A stretch of DNA of 64,000 nt from DASSFG01 sp035547915. Its GTDB lineage: Bacteria; Planctomycetota; Planctomycetia; Pirellulales; JAICIG01. Both the position numbers and the translations under genes were made by a program. Below, piece after piece: positions 43,563 through 53,141 of the stretch. The stretch is taken from contig DASZTS010000015.1 of NCBI GenBank assembly GCA_035547915.1, positions 1 through 64,000 on the forward strand, in the 5' to 3' direction. Under the pieces are notes generated by a model, which had not been told where the DNA came from, ran no database searches, and saw nothing but the letters and a program-made list of their open reading frames with translations. Position 1 is the stretch's first letter; every line of letters begins with the position of its first letter.

Positions 43563-44315
43563 GTGGACCAGCAGTTGCGCCTGATCGACCTTGTACCGCG
43601 GAGGCGCGGTGCCTTCGCGCTCCTCTTCTTGGCAGGTCTGGCGGCGGTCGGCGTCTTGGAAACTTGCTACAAGTGGATGTCCGTCTTGGTACCGATGACC
43701 ACTGATGGCCGCGTGGCAGCTTTCGATCTGGAAGGAGAAGGGAGCCTGGCGGTCTGGTTCTCCTGTGCAACGTTGGAATCGGCGGCACTCGCCGCGTTGG
43801 TTGGCTGGGCGATTCGTCGCCGCACACCGGGAGTAAGAGGGCCACACGTCCTGCTTGCGGCCGCCGCGTGTTGGTTGGTGATGAGCATCGATGAATGCGG
43901 CAGTCTGCACGAAGCATTCAAAGAAATGATGTCGCGTGGCACGGGCCACCGCCTGCACGGCGACGGCACCATCTGGTGGGTCCTCGCCTACGGCGTCGTG
44001 TTATCCGCGCTCGGTTGTCGGCTCGTCTGGGAGCTACGTTCTTCGCCCGCCGCAGCCATCTCCCTGTTCGCAACGGGCGGGTTTTATGCTTTGGCGGTCC
44101 TCGCCGAGATGGCGTTCCTGATTCCCAACAAGGGCGAGTCCGAGATCATGCTCGAAGAGGGGTGCGAGATGGTCGGGAACCTCTGCCTCCTGCTAGCGAT
44201 GGGTTTCTATGCCCGGTTTGCCGCCGTTGCGGCCGACGAGGTCGCCAGCGGGCTGCCGGTGTCCATCTCGTTATCGCGCTCCGATGCAGACCTTCGGCCA
44301 GCTCGTGCGGCCTAG
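43563..44315 (+). CDS. six-helix membrane protein of unknown function
   Basis: A 250-residue hydrophobic protein with about 6-7 helices. Helix-associated words such as CATLESAALAALVGWAIRR, CWLVMSIDECGSLHEAFKEM and LAEMAFLIPNKGESEIMLEE stand out: the Asp/Glu/His set between helices (SIDECGSLHE and EMAFLIPNKGESEIMLEEGCEM) could bind a metal. I do not recognise the family. The GTG at 43563 has GGAG 8 bases upstream and is preferred to a TTG at 43542. It runs into ygiQ after 139 bases, transcript uncertain. Confidence 0.7.
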   Translation: MDQQLRLIDLVPRRRGAFALLFLAGLAAVGVLETCYKWMSVLVPMTTDGRVAAFDLEGEGSLAVWFSCATLESAALAALVGWAIRRRTPGVRGPHVLLAAAACWLVMSIDECGSLHEAFKEMMSRGTGHRLHGDGTIWWVLAYGVVLSALGCRLVWELRSSPAAAISLFATGGFYALAVLAEMAFLIPNKGESEIMLEEGCEMVGNLCLLLAMGFYARFAAVAADEVASGLPVSISLSRSDADLRPARAA

Positions 44316-44454
44316 TTGGGGCTGCGCGTGGTCAAAAGCTCTTTTGACGACTGCCAGCGGTCGCATCGCGGCCACCGCATAGCCTCTGGCTAGACCGGGC
44401 GGCTACAATGGATCACCGCCCGCTTGCGGTTTCGAACCTGTCCGCCCCAACCGA

Positions 44455-46455
44455 ATGACCGTACTCGCCCAGTCCCCAAAATCTCTCAATCTGCCGATTG
44501 TCGGCCAGACTCCAGCCCCGCGCCGTGCCGAGCAGCCGCTGCCGACCACCTGGGAGGAGATGCGCTTGCGGGGCTGGGATGACGTCGACATCGTCTTCGT
44601 GACGGGTGATGCCTATGTCGATCATCCGAGCTTCGCGATGGCGCTCCTGGGTAGGTTGCTCGAGTCCGAGGGCTTTCGCGTGGCGATTCTGAGCCAGCCC
44701 GACTGGCGGTCTTGCGACGCCTGGCGGACTTTCGGCCGACCGCGTCTGTTTTTCGCGGTTAGTGCCGGCAATATGGATTCGATGATCAACCACTACACGG
44801 CCAACCGTAAGGTGCGCAACGACGACGCCTACAGCCCGGGTGGCCAGATCGGTCGGCGGCCCGATCGAGCGACGCTCGCCTATTGCCAGCGCGCTCGCGA
44901 GGCCTACAAGGGTGTGCCGGTGATCGCGGGCGGGGTCGAGGCGAGCCTGCGGCGGCTGGCGCATTACGACTACTGGAGCGACAAGGTCCGCCGCTCGATC
45001 ATCCTCGACTGCAAGGCCGACCTGGTGGTATTCGGCATGGGGGAACGGCCGATCGTGGAGATTGCCCACCGATTGGCCCTCGGTGAGACGGTGCGTGATT
45101 TGCGCGACGTGCGTGGCGTCGTGTACCGCTTGGGAGCGAGCGAGTCGCCGCCGACCGACAACACGTTGCGGCTGCCCAGCTACGAAGTGGTCGTCGCCGA
45201 CAAACGGGCCTTCGCGCAACTCACCAAGATCGCCCACAACGAGACCAATCCCCACAACGCCAAGCGGCTCGTGCAGTATCACGACCGGGAAGCGGTTGTG
45301 GTCAATCCGCCCGCTTTGCCACTGAGCGAACCCGAGATGGACCGCGTGTATGGTTTGCCGTACACCCGCCGGCCGCATCCCAGCTACGGTAAGCAGCCGA
45401 TTCCGGCATACGAGGTGGTGAAGGATTCGGTGCAGATCATGCGAGGCTGCTTCGGCGGCTGCACCTTCTGTTCGATCACGGCACACGAAGGCCGCATCAT
45501 TCAGAGCCGCAGCCAGGAATCGGTGCTCGCCGAAATCCGCACGCGGACCGCCGACCCGAGTTTTTCCGGCGTGGTGAGCGACATCGGCGGCCCAACCGCC
45601 AACATGTACCAGATGCGTTGCAGCCGGCCCGAAGTCGAGGCTCGCTGTCGCCGCTTGAGCTGCGTGCACCCCACGATCTGTAAACTACTCGGCACCGACC
45701 ACGGTCCACTCATCGAACTGATGAAGCGGGCCCGCGAGGAACCGGGGGTCAAAAAGGTGTTCGTCGCCTCCGGTATTCGTATGGACTTGGCCCGCCGCAG
45801 TCCGGAATATATGCGCGAGCTGGCGACGCACCATGTGGGCGGCCATCTCAAGGTGGCTCCCGAGCACGTCGATAGCAAGGTGCTCGACCTGATGAAAAAG
45901 CCCGGGTGTGAAGATTTTTTGGGGTTCGAGCGCGAGTTCCAAAAGGCCTCGCGCGCGGCTGGCAAAAAGCAGTATCTCGTGCCGTATTTCATCGCCAGCC
46001 ACCCGGGGAGCGATCTCGACTCGATGATCGAGTTGGCTCTGTTCCTCAAGCGAAATGGCTATCGGCCCGACCAGGTGCAGGATTTCATCCCCAGTCCGTT
46101 CGACATCGCCGCCTGCATGTATCACACGGGACTCGACCCATTCACCGGCAAACCGGTGTACATCGCCCAACATTTGCGCGACCGTAAGTTGCAGCGCGCC
46201 CTGCTGCAATACTTCAAACCGGAGAACTATTTCGAGGTGCGCCGGGCGCTCGAGCAGGCCGGCCGGCAAGACCTGATCGGCAACGGCTGCGATGCTCTGA
46301 TCCCGGAGAAACCGCCGAAAGAGGCCCTCGATCGCCGCCGCCGCCGGGCCAACGAAGAACTGAGCGAGCAGTCGGAAGGCGACCACCTTCGCGGGAAAAA
46401 AACAGGTTACCGCCCGCACCGCGCGACGCACGGCCGCCGTTCGCGTCGCGGATGA
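44455..46455 (+). CDS. ygiQ: YgiQ family radical SAM protein
   Basis: A 666-residue UPF0313/YgiQ protein. The cluster motif C332-x3-C336-x2-C339 (MRGCFGGCTFCSI) binds the 4Fe-4S for radical S-adenosylmethionine chemistry; SMINHYTANRKVRNDDAYSPGG and PVIAGGVEASLRRLAHYDYW are signature YgiQ stretches, and QVQDFIPSPFDIAACMYHTG is the C-terminal part. The Arg-rich tail (RRRRANEELSE and onward) is typical. The natural substrate is unknown. Start ATG is the first methionine of the family. Confidence 0.93.
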   Translation: MTVLAQSPKSLNLPIVGQTPAPRRAEQPLPTTWEEMRLRGWDDVDIVFVTGDAYVDHPSFAMALLGRLLESEGFRVAILSQPDWRSCDAWRTFGRPRLFFAVSAGNMDSMINHYTANRKVRNDDAYSPGGQIGRRPDRATLAYCQRAREAYKGVPVIAGGVEASLRRLAHYDYWSDKVRRSIILDCKADLVVFGMGERPIVEIAHRLALGETVRDLRDVRGVVYRLGASESPPTDNTLRLPSYEVVVADKRAFAQLTKIAHNETNPHNAKRLVQYHDREAVVVNPPALPLSEPEMDRVYGLPYTRRPHPSYGKQPIPAYEVVKDSVQIMRGCFGGCTFCSITAHEGRIIQSRSQESVLAEIRTRTADPSFSGVVSDIGGPTANMYQMRCSRPEVEARCRRLSCVHPTICKLLGTDHGPLIELMKRAREEPGVKKVFVASGIRMDLARRSPEYMRELATHHVGGHLKVAPEHVDSKVLDLMKKPGCEDFLGFEREFQKASRAAGKKQYLVPYFIASHPGSDLDSMIELALFLKRNGYRPDQVQDFIPSPFDIAACMYHTGLDPFTGKPVYIAQHLRDRKLQRALLQYFKPENYFEVRRALEQAGRQDLIGNGCDALIPEKPPKEALDRRRRRANEELSEQSEGDHLRGKKTGYRPHRATHGRRSRRG

Positions 46456-46505
46456 TGCCCGCAGCATCCAATCGTTAAGTCACCGCGCCAATACTCGACC
46501 CGTGA

Positions 46506-47744
46506 TCAAGACTTGTCGGCCCAGACCCGCGCGACCATGGTCACGACCTCGACCGCCGCGACCATCTCTTCAAGGCAGGTCCATTCCAGCGGCGAATGGG
46601 GATTGTGCTCGCCGGTTGATAGGTTCGGTGTGGGCAGACCGAGTTCTGTCAGACGCGAACCATCGGTGCCGCCCCGAATGACCGTACAACGGGGCGCGCG
46701 GCCGAGTCGTCGATGGGCCTCTTCGGCGTAGGCCACGGCCCGCGGTTCCTTCGCTAACCCATCCGCCATATTGCGGTATTGCGGCGTGATCGTGATCTCG
46801 ATCTGGCAGCCGGGCCATGCCGCGAGTGTCTCTTGCTTGGCTTGCTCCAACAGGCGCGCTTGTTCGGCAAGCTTCTTTGTTTCGAAATCACGTAGCAGAA
46901 CCTTCAGCGAGACCTCGGCAACTCCGCCGTCGATCAGGTATGGGTGCAAGAACCCCTGCCGATCGTCGGTCTGCTCGGGTGAAAGATTGCGCGGCAACCG
47001 CGACAGGAATTCGCCCGCCACGCGCACGGCATTGACCATACGGCCTTTGGCGATCGACGGGTGGATGTTGACGCCGCGCACGACGACGGTTGCCAGGTCG
47101 GCGGAAAACGTCTCGACGTCGATTTCACCGGCAGCCGATCCGTCGAGCGTATAGCAGACTGTCGCGGCGAGCTTGTCGAGATCGACGTGGTCGACACCGT
47201 GGCCGATCTCCTCGTCGCAGGTAAACAGGACACGAACGGGGCCGTGCTCGATCTCCGGGTGCTCCGCCAACCAGGCGACCGCTTCGACGATAACGGCCAA
47301 ACCCGCCTTATCGTCGGCACCGAGCAACGTAGTGCCGTCGCTCGTGATGATCGTACGTCCAGCCAAGCCGGCCAATTCAGGATTCGCCGCGACGCGGATC
47401 ACCTTGCCCGTATCGCCCGGTAGCACGATGTCGCGGCCGTCGTAGTGTCGCCATACCTGCGGTTTGACGTTGGCTCCGGTCGTTTCCGGCGAGGTATCGA
47501 CGTGGGCGTTGAAGGCGATGACCGGCACCGCGCGATCGCACGTGGCAGGCAACGTCGCCATCACGATGCCGAATTCGTTCTGCGCGGCGTCAGCGAGGCC
47601 GATCGCCCGCAATTCGTCCAGGAGCATACGGCCCAACTCGAGCTGGCCCGGGGAGCTAGGGTAGCCGCTCCCGCCGTCGCCTGCGGTCGTGTCGACCTTC
47701 ACATACCGCAGGAATCGTTCGAGCAGCCGGTTTTGGTCGATCAT
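46506..47744 (-). CDS. pepT: peptidase T (tripeptide aminopeptidase)
   Basis: PepT (family M20) removes the N-terminal residue of tripeptides in the cytosol. Its 412 residues have FNAHVDTSPE (metal His and Asp), LLGADDKAG, FTCDEEIGHGVDHVD (catalytic Glu) and RGGTDGSRLTELGLPTPNL. No signal peptide. It is last in a minus-strand train from 55797, 48 bases after the M28 peptidase gene, and converges with ygiQ. Confidence 0.95.
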   Translation of the reverse strand: MIDQNRLLERFLRYVKVDTTAGDGGSGYPSSPGQLELGRMLLDELRAIGLADAAQNEFGIVMATLPATCDRAVPVIAFNAHVDTSPETTGANVKPQVWRHYDGRDIVLPGDTGKVIRVAANPELAGLAGRTIITSDGTTLLGADDKAGLAVIVEAVAWLAEHPEIEHGPVRVLFTCDEEIGHGVDHVDLDKLAATVCYTLDGSAAGEIDVETFSADLATVVVRGVNIHPSIAKGRMVNAVRVAGEFLSRLPRNLSPEQTDDRQGFLHPYLIDGGVAEVSLKVLLRDFETKKLAEQARLLEQAKQETLAAWPGCQIEITITPQYRNMADGLAKEPRAVAYAEEAHRRLGRAPRCTVIRGGTDGSRLTELGLPTPNLSTGEHNPHSPLEWTCLEEMVAAVEVVTMVARVWADKS

Positions 47745-47792
47745 GAATATCCAAAATTAAAGCACGTACTGCACGCTGACCGTCAAAACAGC

Positions 47793-50705
47793 TCAACGCC
47801 GCGTGTTTTTCTTTTCGCTGGCCGCTCGCGCCACGGATTCGATGGCGATGGCGGCCACCGCCGAGCCGTAATCGAGATCGATATTTTCCATCGTGTCGTG
47901 CGTGTCGTGATAGCCCTTGCGGTTGATGTCGTAGTTTTCCATGAACAGCACGACCGGCACGCCGGCGTCGGAAAAGATCTGCCCGTCGGTGTTGTAGAGC
48001 GTGCTGCGCGGATCGATCGTGGGACGCACTTCGCCATAAAGATGAGGATGCCGCGCGACGTCGGGAATCGTCTTGCCGTCGGCGCTGCGGCGGCCGCGCT
48101 TGGCATTGCGCCGCTCGGGCCGTGCATTCCATTTCCCTCGCTGCGCGTTCCAGGCGCGATTAGCCAGGTGCGCCTGGTAGGCCAGCCACATCGATTCGCG
48201 GCTCGTGCCCGGGCAAAGCTGAAACACGTCGCGATCGCGGTCATTGTTGTGGGCCACCATGTCGAGCACGTAGACTCCCTCGACGCGTGTTCCGCCCAAT
48301 TTGCGGCGGCGCCCGTTCTCTAGGTGGAGCTCCAGCGTGCCTTCGACGACACGTTGACAAAGATGGCGGGCACCGAGGCAGTCGGCGGGAAACTCCTCGC
48401 CGGTGAGGTGCACCAACCAGATATCGCATTCGAGCTGGCCGGCCCGACTGAGATCGAGGAAGATCGGCGCACCGAGCATCAGCGCGGCGGTGGCCGAATG
48501 GTTGTCGTCGGCACCGGCGGCCGAGAGACGCGGACCGTGCTTGCCCGCCGGGTAGCCATAGACGTCTTCCATGTAGGCCGTGTCGTAATGGTCGGCCATG
48601 ATAATGGCCCGTTTCCGATTGCGGCCGGGAATGACCACCACCAGATCGCGCTCGTAGAGCGTCTGCTGCTGGTTGTGCAGCCAGCCGCCCATCCAGTTGA
48701 AGTCGAAATCGGTGCGCCATTGAAACGGCAGCTCGCCCGCGAGTGCCTTGCCGGCGAGCTGCTTGCGCGCGATCAAACGCCGGTAGTAATCGAGCAGGTA
48801 ATCGCCGAGCTGGTCGAGGTCGCGGTGGTCGTGCTGCAAATGCGGCTGCGTTTTGCGGTCGAGCACGCAGTCGGCGTTGTCTTTGTTGATATATTTACCG
48901 GTCGCCAGATTCGAGATGGTTCGCCAATAAGCGGTCTCGAACGACCGCCGCGCCGTCTGCCCAAACGTCAGCGCAGCGGGCTCCTCTCCCGTCTCGTCTG
49001 CCAGACAGGCCCGTAGCGTATCCGTCAGGGCAGCGCCGGCCGCAGGGTCGCTGGCACGGCCGGTGAGCGAATCGAGCCACGCGTCGATCGTCTCTTCCTT
49101 GGGCAAGGTCAGCAATTGCCGCGCGAAGCTGCGCGGGAGCGGTCGCCTGCCGAGCAACTCCCAGGCGTCGAGCAGCTTCCGCACGTTGACCGTCGTGACG
49201 CGGTAATGGTGATCGTGATTGTGAGCGAAGAGTGTGATCGCCTGGCGGTGAGGTTCTCGGGCCATGAGCCTCGGCCAAAGTTCCACCGGTTTCGCCAAAC
49301 GCGGCCGCTCCGCATCGTAGGCAGTGAGATAACCGAGCGGAACATCGGTGAGAGTCACCGGCTTGTCGTCGTCGGCTAAATACGCCACCAGCGGCCGATG
49401 CCAATAGACTTCGTGCCGCCCGACCCGCATCGCCGGATAGAGGAAGCGGTAACCGAACAGCCCGCCCTCCGCCAGCGCCTCGGCAGCGCGGACCAGTTCC
49501 TCGCGCGCGGCATGTGGACCATCGACGAGCAAATGCTGGTCTTGCGTCCAAACCTGCGCATTACGCCCCATCGGCTTGCCATACAGGCCGATGTCGTCGG
49601 CCGCCGCGCTGAAGAGGACGTGCGCGACCTTGTCTTCTTGCTGCGTGACGGCCAGTTCGTCTTCGTGCCGGTGGACCTTCGCCCAGCGATGCGTGCGCCG
49701 AAAATGATTTCGCAGCGGCCCATGTACCTTGGGCTCGGGCGAACCGGGCCGCCGCTCATGCATCCAACCTGATTGCGGCACACGAATGCCTCGGGGCGCT
49801 TCATGCCTGTCGAAGAGGTGCAAGAGTGGAATCTGTATGGCCAGCGGCAACTCGTCGGCCAGCGACAAGTAACCGCACGCTCCCCAGAAGACGAGGCTGC
49901 CGGGAAAGGGGAGCAGATGCAGGTCACCCGACAAGTAGGCTTGCCGCACCTTCGCCGGCAGATGCTGAAACGGCTGGAAGGTCAAGAGGAAACGCACACC
50001 GCGCAGCGACTGCCGCGGCGACCACATCAACGATTCTGTCCAGCGTGGGAGCGGCTCCTCGCGCCAGGTCGCTACGGGTTGCTCGTCAGACGGCTCGAGG
50101 ATGCGGAAGCCGACACGCTTCAGTGCGGTCGCGTCGGCCGCCGATTCACCGTAGGCGCCACCGAGCAAACGGCAGAAAAAGTCCACCGCCGTCGCTTCGG
50201 GGAGTTCTCGGCGCGGCGCGGTAAAGAAACCTCGCCAGAAGGCCCGCGCGGGGCCTTGTTCGCTACCGCCGAACAGGGTCCAGCGCACGCGGCCCTTGTC
50301 GTCTTGCGTGCGCGCGAGCGCCAACGGCATGACGACAACGTACCGCTCGTGCGCGGGAGCGCCCCGATCGAGCAGTGGCTGCGGCCAATACGGGTTGTCG
50401 AGCAGCTTGTTGTGGGCAATGCCGTGGGCCGATTCACAACGGCCGAGGTGCCGCATGGTCTTTAGCACGTGCTCGGCCAGGCATTCGAGGCCGGGCGCGA
50501 GCTCGAACGCCTGCTCATATTCGGTCACATGCCAACCCCAAACGTCGGCCTCGTCGAAGAGGAGCGGATCGACCGTGCGACCATAGGCCTTCTGGCCGAG
50601 GCGCGGCGGCGGCATGAACTCCGAATAGGCCGCGATCGGATAACTATCCGGCCCTGTATACCATGGGTGGCCGGCGACGAGCTGTTTCCATCCTTGCTCG
50701 GGCAT
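47793..50705 (-). CDS. M28-type metallopeptidase with a large novel N-terminal region
   Basis: A 970-residue protein. The C-terminal about 280 residues are a M28 zinc aminopeptidase: IIMADHYDT (about residue 704), GADDNHSATAAL (about 732), VHLTGEEFPADCLGARHL (about 768) and a C-terminal GYHDTHDTMENID with the last His ligand. The first about 640 residues match no family that I know, though FGYRFLYPAMRVGRHEVYWHRP suggests a folded module. No signal peptide is visible, so it may be cytosolic, unlike most M28 enzymes. It lies between the FG-GAP gene and pepT. Confidence 0.85.
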   Translation of the reverse strand: MPEQGWKQLVAGHPWYTGPDSYPIAAYSEFMPPPRLGQKAYGRTVDPLLFDEADVWGWHVTEYEQAFELAPGLECLAEHVLKTMRHLGRCESAHGIAHNKLLDNPYWPQPLLDRGAPAHERYVVVMPLALARTQDDKGRVRWTLFGGSEQGPARAFWRGFFTAPRRELPEATAVDFFCRLLGGAYGESAADATALKRVGFRILEPSDEQPVATWREEPLPRWTESLMWSPRQSLRGVRFLLTFQPFQHLPAKVRQAYLSGDLHLLPFPGSLVFWGACGYLSLADELPLAIQIPLLHLFDRHEAPRGIRVPQSGWMHERRPGSPEPKVHGPLRNHFRRTHRWAKVHRHEDELAVTQQEDKVAHVLFSAAADDIGLYGKPMGRNAQVWTQDQHLLVDGPHAAREELVRAAEALAEGGLFGYRFLYPAMRVGRHEVYWHRPLVAYLADDDKPVTLTDVPLGYLTAYDAERPRLAKPVELWPRLMAREPHRQAITLFAHNHDHHYRVTTVNVRKLLDAWELLGRRPLPRSFARQLLTLPKEETIDAWLDSLTGRASDPAAGAALTDTLRACLADETGEEPAALTFGQTARRSFETAYWRTISNLATGKYINKDNADCVLDRKTQPHLQHDHRDLDQLGDYLLDYYRRLIARKQLAGKALAGELPFQWRTDFDFNWMGGWLHNQQQTLYERDLVVVIPGRNRKRAIIMADHYDTAYMEDVYGYPAGKHGPRLSAAGADDNHSATAALMLGAPIFLDLSRAGQLECDIWLVHLTGEEFPADCLGARHLCQRVVEGTLELHLENGRRRKLGGTRVEGVYVLDMVAHNNDRDRDVFQLCPGTSRESMWLAYQAHLANRAWNAQRGKWNARPERRNAKRGRRSADGKTIPDVARHPHLYGEVRPTIDPRSTLYNTDGQIFSDAGVPVVLFMENYDINRKGYHDTHDTMENIDLDYGSAVAAIAIESVARAASEKKNTRR

Positions 50706-50714
50706 GATGCTTTG

Positions 50715-51914
50715 TTATTTACGCACTTGCTGGAAGTAGTTGGCGCCCTTCTTGTTCGCCGTCACGACGTCGAGCAGCCCATCGCCGTCGACATCGGCCA
50801 CTTGGAACTGTGTGCCGACGCCGCTGTCATGGTCGAACTGATGCGGCGTCCAGGTCGGCTTGCCGTCCTGCCGAGAGAATTCGAACCAGTACATCACCGC
50901 CGGCGCGTTGGGGTCGATATCGCCGTTCGGTCCGTGGGCCCACCAGCGTTTGCCCGTGACAAAGTCGGGCATACCATCGCCGTTGATGTCGGCCATCTCC
51001 AGCGCGTGGGTCTGTGAAAAACTCTTGTCGATCTCATGCGTTTGGAAACCATTTGGCGTCTGCTCATGCCACCACATACCGACTTCGTGGGCGGCCGAAG
51101 TGAGTACATCGTTGTCCCCGTCGCCGTCGAAGTCGTAAACGTACATCTGGGCGCAGTTGTTGCCGAGCTTCGCCGGATGGAATACCCACTCGCCGGTGGA
51201 AGCGGTGCCCGGCGATTCCCACCAGCCGTCTTTCACCAACACGTCGTTGCGGCCGTCGCCGTTGAGGTCGCCGACACCGAGCCCGTGAGTATATTTCGTC
51301 GTGCAAGGTGCTGCGGCCGTGGAAATCGCGTGAATCGACCACGGCGCGTCGGCGCTCGATGCTCGAGAGATGACGCCCATTCGACGCTGCGGCCCCTCGA
51401 CATCGTTCGGGTCGGGCGAGAAGGCGCAAACGAGGTCGCGGCGGCCGTCGCCGTCGACATCGAGATACGTCGGGCTCTCGTTGTTGGTCACCGGCGTGAC
51501 CACGTGCCGCTTCCAAGCGCCTTCGGCGGTTCGTGGATTCTCAAACCACCAGGTCTGCTGACCTGGGAAGTCGACGACGATCAGATCGGTCCAGCCATCG
51601 CCATTCAGGTCGTCGGCGAAATTGCAAAAGCTGTGGCTATAGCCATGTGGATCGTACTCTTCGGCCTTCTCGGCAATGAGGTGCAACTTCCAATCGGGCG
51701 CGGCATAGTAAACGCTGCCGGCCGAGATATCGAGCCGGCCGTCATGGTTGAAGTCGCCCACGGCGGTCCCTTCGCTGCGGAAGGTCGTGTCGAGCTGCGT
51801 GCGCTTAAAAGTGATCTCCGGCTTCGCGGGTTCCGCGGCGATGGCGGAACCTGTCACGGGAATGAATGCCGACAGCGACAGGAGCAAAGCTGTCCGTGGC
51901 GAGAGCGATTTCAT
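50715..51914 (-). CDS. FG-GAP/VCBS repeat exported protein
   Basis: A 399-residue protein with a signal peptide (ending SAIAAE) and repeated calcium-binding-type motifs DFNHDGRLD, DLNGDGWTD, DVDGDGRRD, DLNGDGRND, DFDGDGDND, DINGDGMPD and DVDGDGLLD. These form a seven-bladed FG-GAP/VCBS propeller. Such planctomycete proteins are exported, of unknown role, often by sulfatases. It lies 9 bases before the M28 peptidase gene and 48 bases after the Ldh2-type gene. Confidence 0.85.
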   Translation of the reverse strand: MKSLSPRTALLLSLSAFIPVTGSAIAAEPAKPEITFKRTQLDTTFRSEGTAVGDFNHDGRLDISAGSVYYAAPDWKLHLIAEKAEEYDPHGYSHSFCNFADDLNGDGWTDLIVVDFPGQQTWWFENPRTAEGAWKRHVVTPVTNNESPTYLDVDGDGRRDLVCAFSPDPNDVEGPQRRMGVISRASSADAPWSIHAISTAAAPCTTKYTHGLGVGDLNGDGRNDVLVKDGWWESPGTASTGEWVFHPAKLGNNCAQMYVYDFDGDGDNDVLTSAAHEVGMWWHEQTPNGFQTHEIDKSFSQTHALEMADINGDGMPDFVTGKRWWAHGPNGDIDPNAPAVMYWFEFSRQDGKPTWTPHQFDHDSGVGTQFQVADVDGDGLLDVVTANKKGANYFQQVRK

Positions 51915-51962
51915 GGGCGCACCTTTTTCCTGGATGTAGATTCGCTGGGCCTCGGCCCAAGT

Positions 51963-53012
51963 CTAATCTGCCGCCCGCGGCGGCGAAACTCCCAGAGATT
52001 GGCAGGTTTCGGAAAGCTGCCGCCACGTCGTGTCGTCGAGTTCGATGCCTTCGGCCAGCTTGCGCTGGCGAGACAATGCCTCGACTTCTCCGGGGACGAG
52101 TACCTTACCGTCGGGCGCGATCGGCCGGGCACTCTTGACGTAGTCGATGAACCGCTCGACCTCGGCCCGAAAAACATCACTTTCGGCGAAACGATTCGGG
52201 TCGACGTAGATCGAGAGCATGCCGTTGGAGAGCCGCGTGACTCCGGGGGCCGTGCAACCGCCACCCGTCAAGGCACCCCCCAGCACTTCCGCGAGAACCC
52301 CCAGCGCGTAGCCCTTATGGGCTCCGAAGGGAAGGATGGCACCGGGGGGCGACCCGTAAAAAATCTGCGGATCGTCGATCGGCTTGCCATCGGCGTCGAT
52401 GATCGACCCAGCCGGCACGCGCTTGCCGCTATTGAGCGCAACGCGAATCTTTCCTTCGGCGATGGCCGAGGTGGAAATATCGACAATGAGTGGCCAAGTG
52501 CCGGCCCGCGGCACGCCTGCGGCGATCGGGTTCGCGGACAACCGGCGGTCGATCGCGCCGAAGGGCGCCATCAGATTGCCCGCCCCGCTGGTGTTCACAA
52601 AGTGTAGCGAGATCAGGTTGGCTTCGGCGGCCAAGCTCGGCCAGTCGCCGATGCGTCCCAAGTGACCGCAGTTCCGCAGCGCGATGACTGCAACGCCGCC
52701 CGATCGCGTCTTCTCGATGCCCATCTTGACGGCTGACTCGCCGATGGTCTGCCCCAGGCCGAAATGACCGTCGAGCACGGCCAGGCAGCCGCTTTCGAGC
52801 ACCACGGTCGGCGTTTGATTCGCCAGCACCTTACCGGACCGAAGCCACTCGACGTAGCTCGCCACGCGGATGACCCCGTGTGAGTCATGGCCGACCAGAT
52901 TCGCCTCGACCAAATAATGTGCGACGCGTTGGGCTTCGGGTGGCAAGCAGCCGGCGGCGACAAAGACCTCGCGGACGGTTTGTTTCAAGGGCTCGGCAAC
53001 GACTCGGGGCAT
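51963..53012 (-). CDS. Ldh2/malate-type NAD(P) dehydrogenase
   Basis: A 349-residue Ldh2-family oxidoreductase (malate/L-lactate/ureidoglycolate/delta-1-piperideine-2-carboxylate reductase type). Motifs include HDSHGVIRVASYVEWLRSG, GFGLGQTIG-like HFGLGQTIGESAV, RNCGHLGRIGDW, MAPFGAIDRRLSANPIAAGVP and GYALGVLAEVLGGALTG. The substrate is not readable. The frame opens at 53081, but ATG 53012 (MPRVVAEPLKQ) fits the family's start. It follows the sugar isomerase gene on the same strand. Confidence 0.85.
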   Translation of the reverse strand: MPRVVAEPLKQTVREVFVAAGCLPPEAQRVAHYLVEANLVGHDSHGVIRVASYVEWLRSGKVLANQTPTVVLESGCLAVLDGHFGLGQTIGESAVKMGIEKTRSGGVAVIALRNCGHLGRIGDWPSLAAEANLISLHFVNTSGAGNLMAPFGAIDRRLSANPIAAGVPRAGTWPLIVDISTSAIAEGKIRVALNSGKRVPAGSIIDADGKPIDDPQIFYGSPPGAILPFGAHKGYALGVLAEVLGGALTGGGCTAPGVTRLSNGMLSIYVDPNRFAESDVFRAEVERFIDYVKSARPIAPDGKVLVPGEVEALSRQRKLAEGIELDDTTWRQLSETCQSLGVSPPRAAD

Positions 53013-53141
53013 GGCAGGCAGACCGGGAGAGGGAAAGGACTCGGATCGACGCCAACAATTTAGCCGACGTGTCCGCCGCAATCGAGGGGACGGAGTGCCG
53101 CAAACGATACCGGCCGATAAGCCGCGATTTCCGGCGATCGA

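Noticed and set aside
44316..44454. Possible RNA gene between the membrane protein and ygiQ
   Set aside because: No tRNA or hairpin with U tract seen; ordinary leader.
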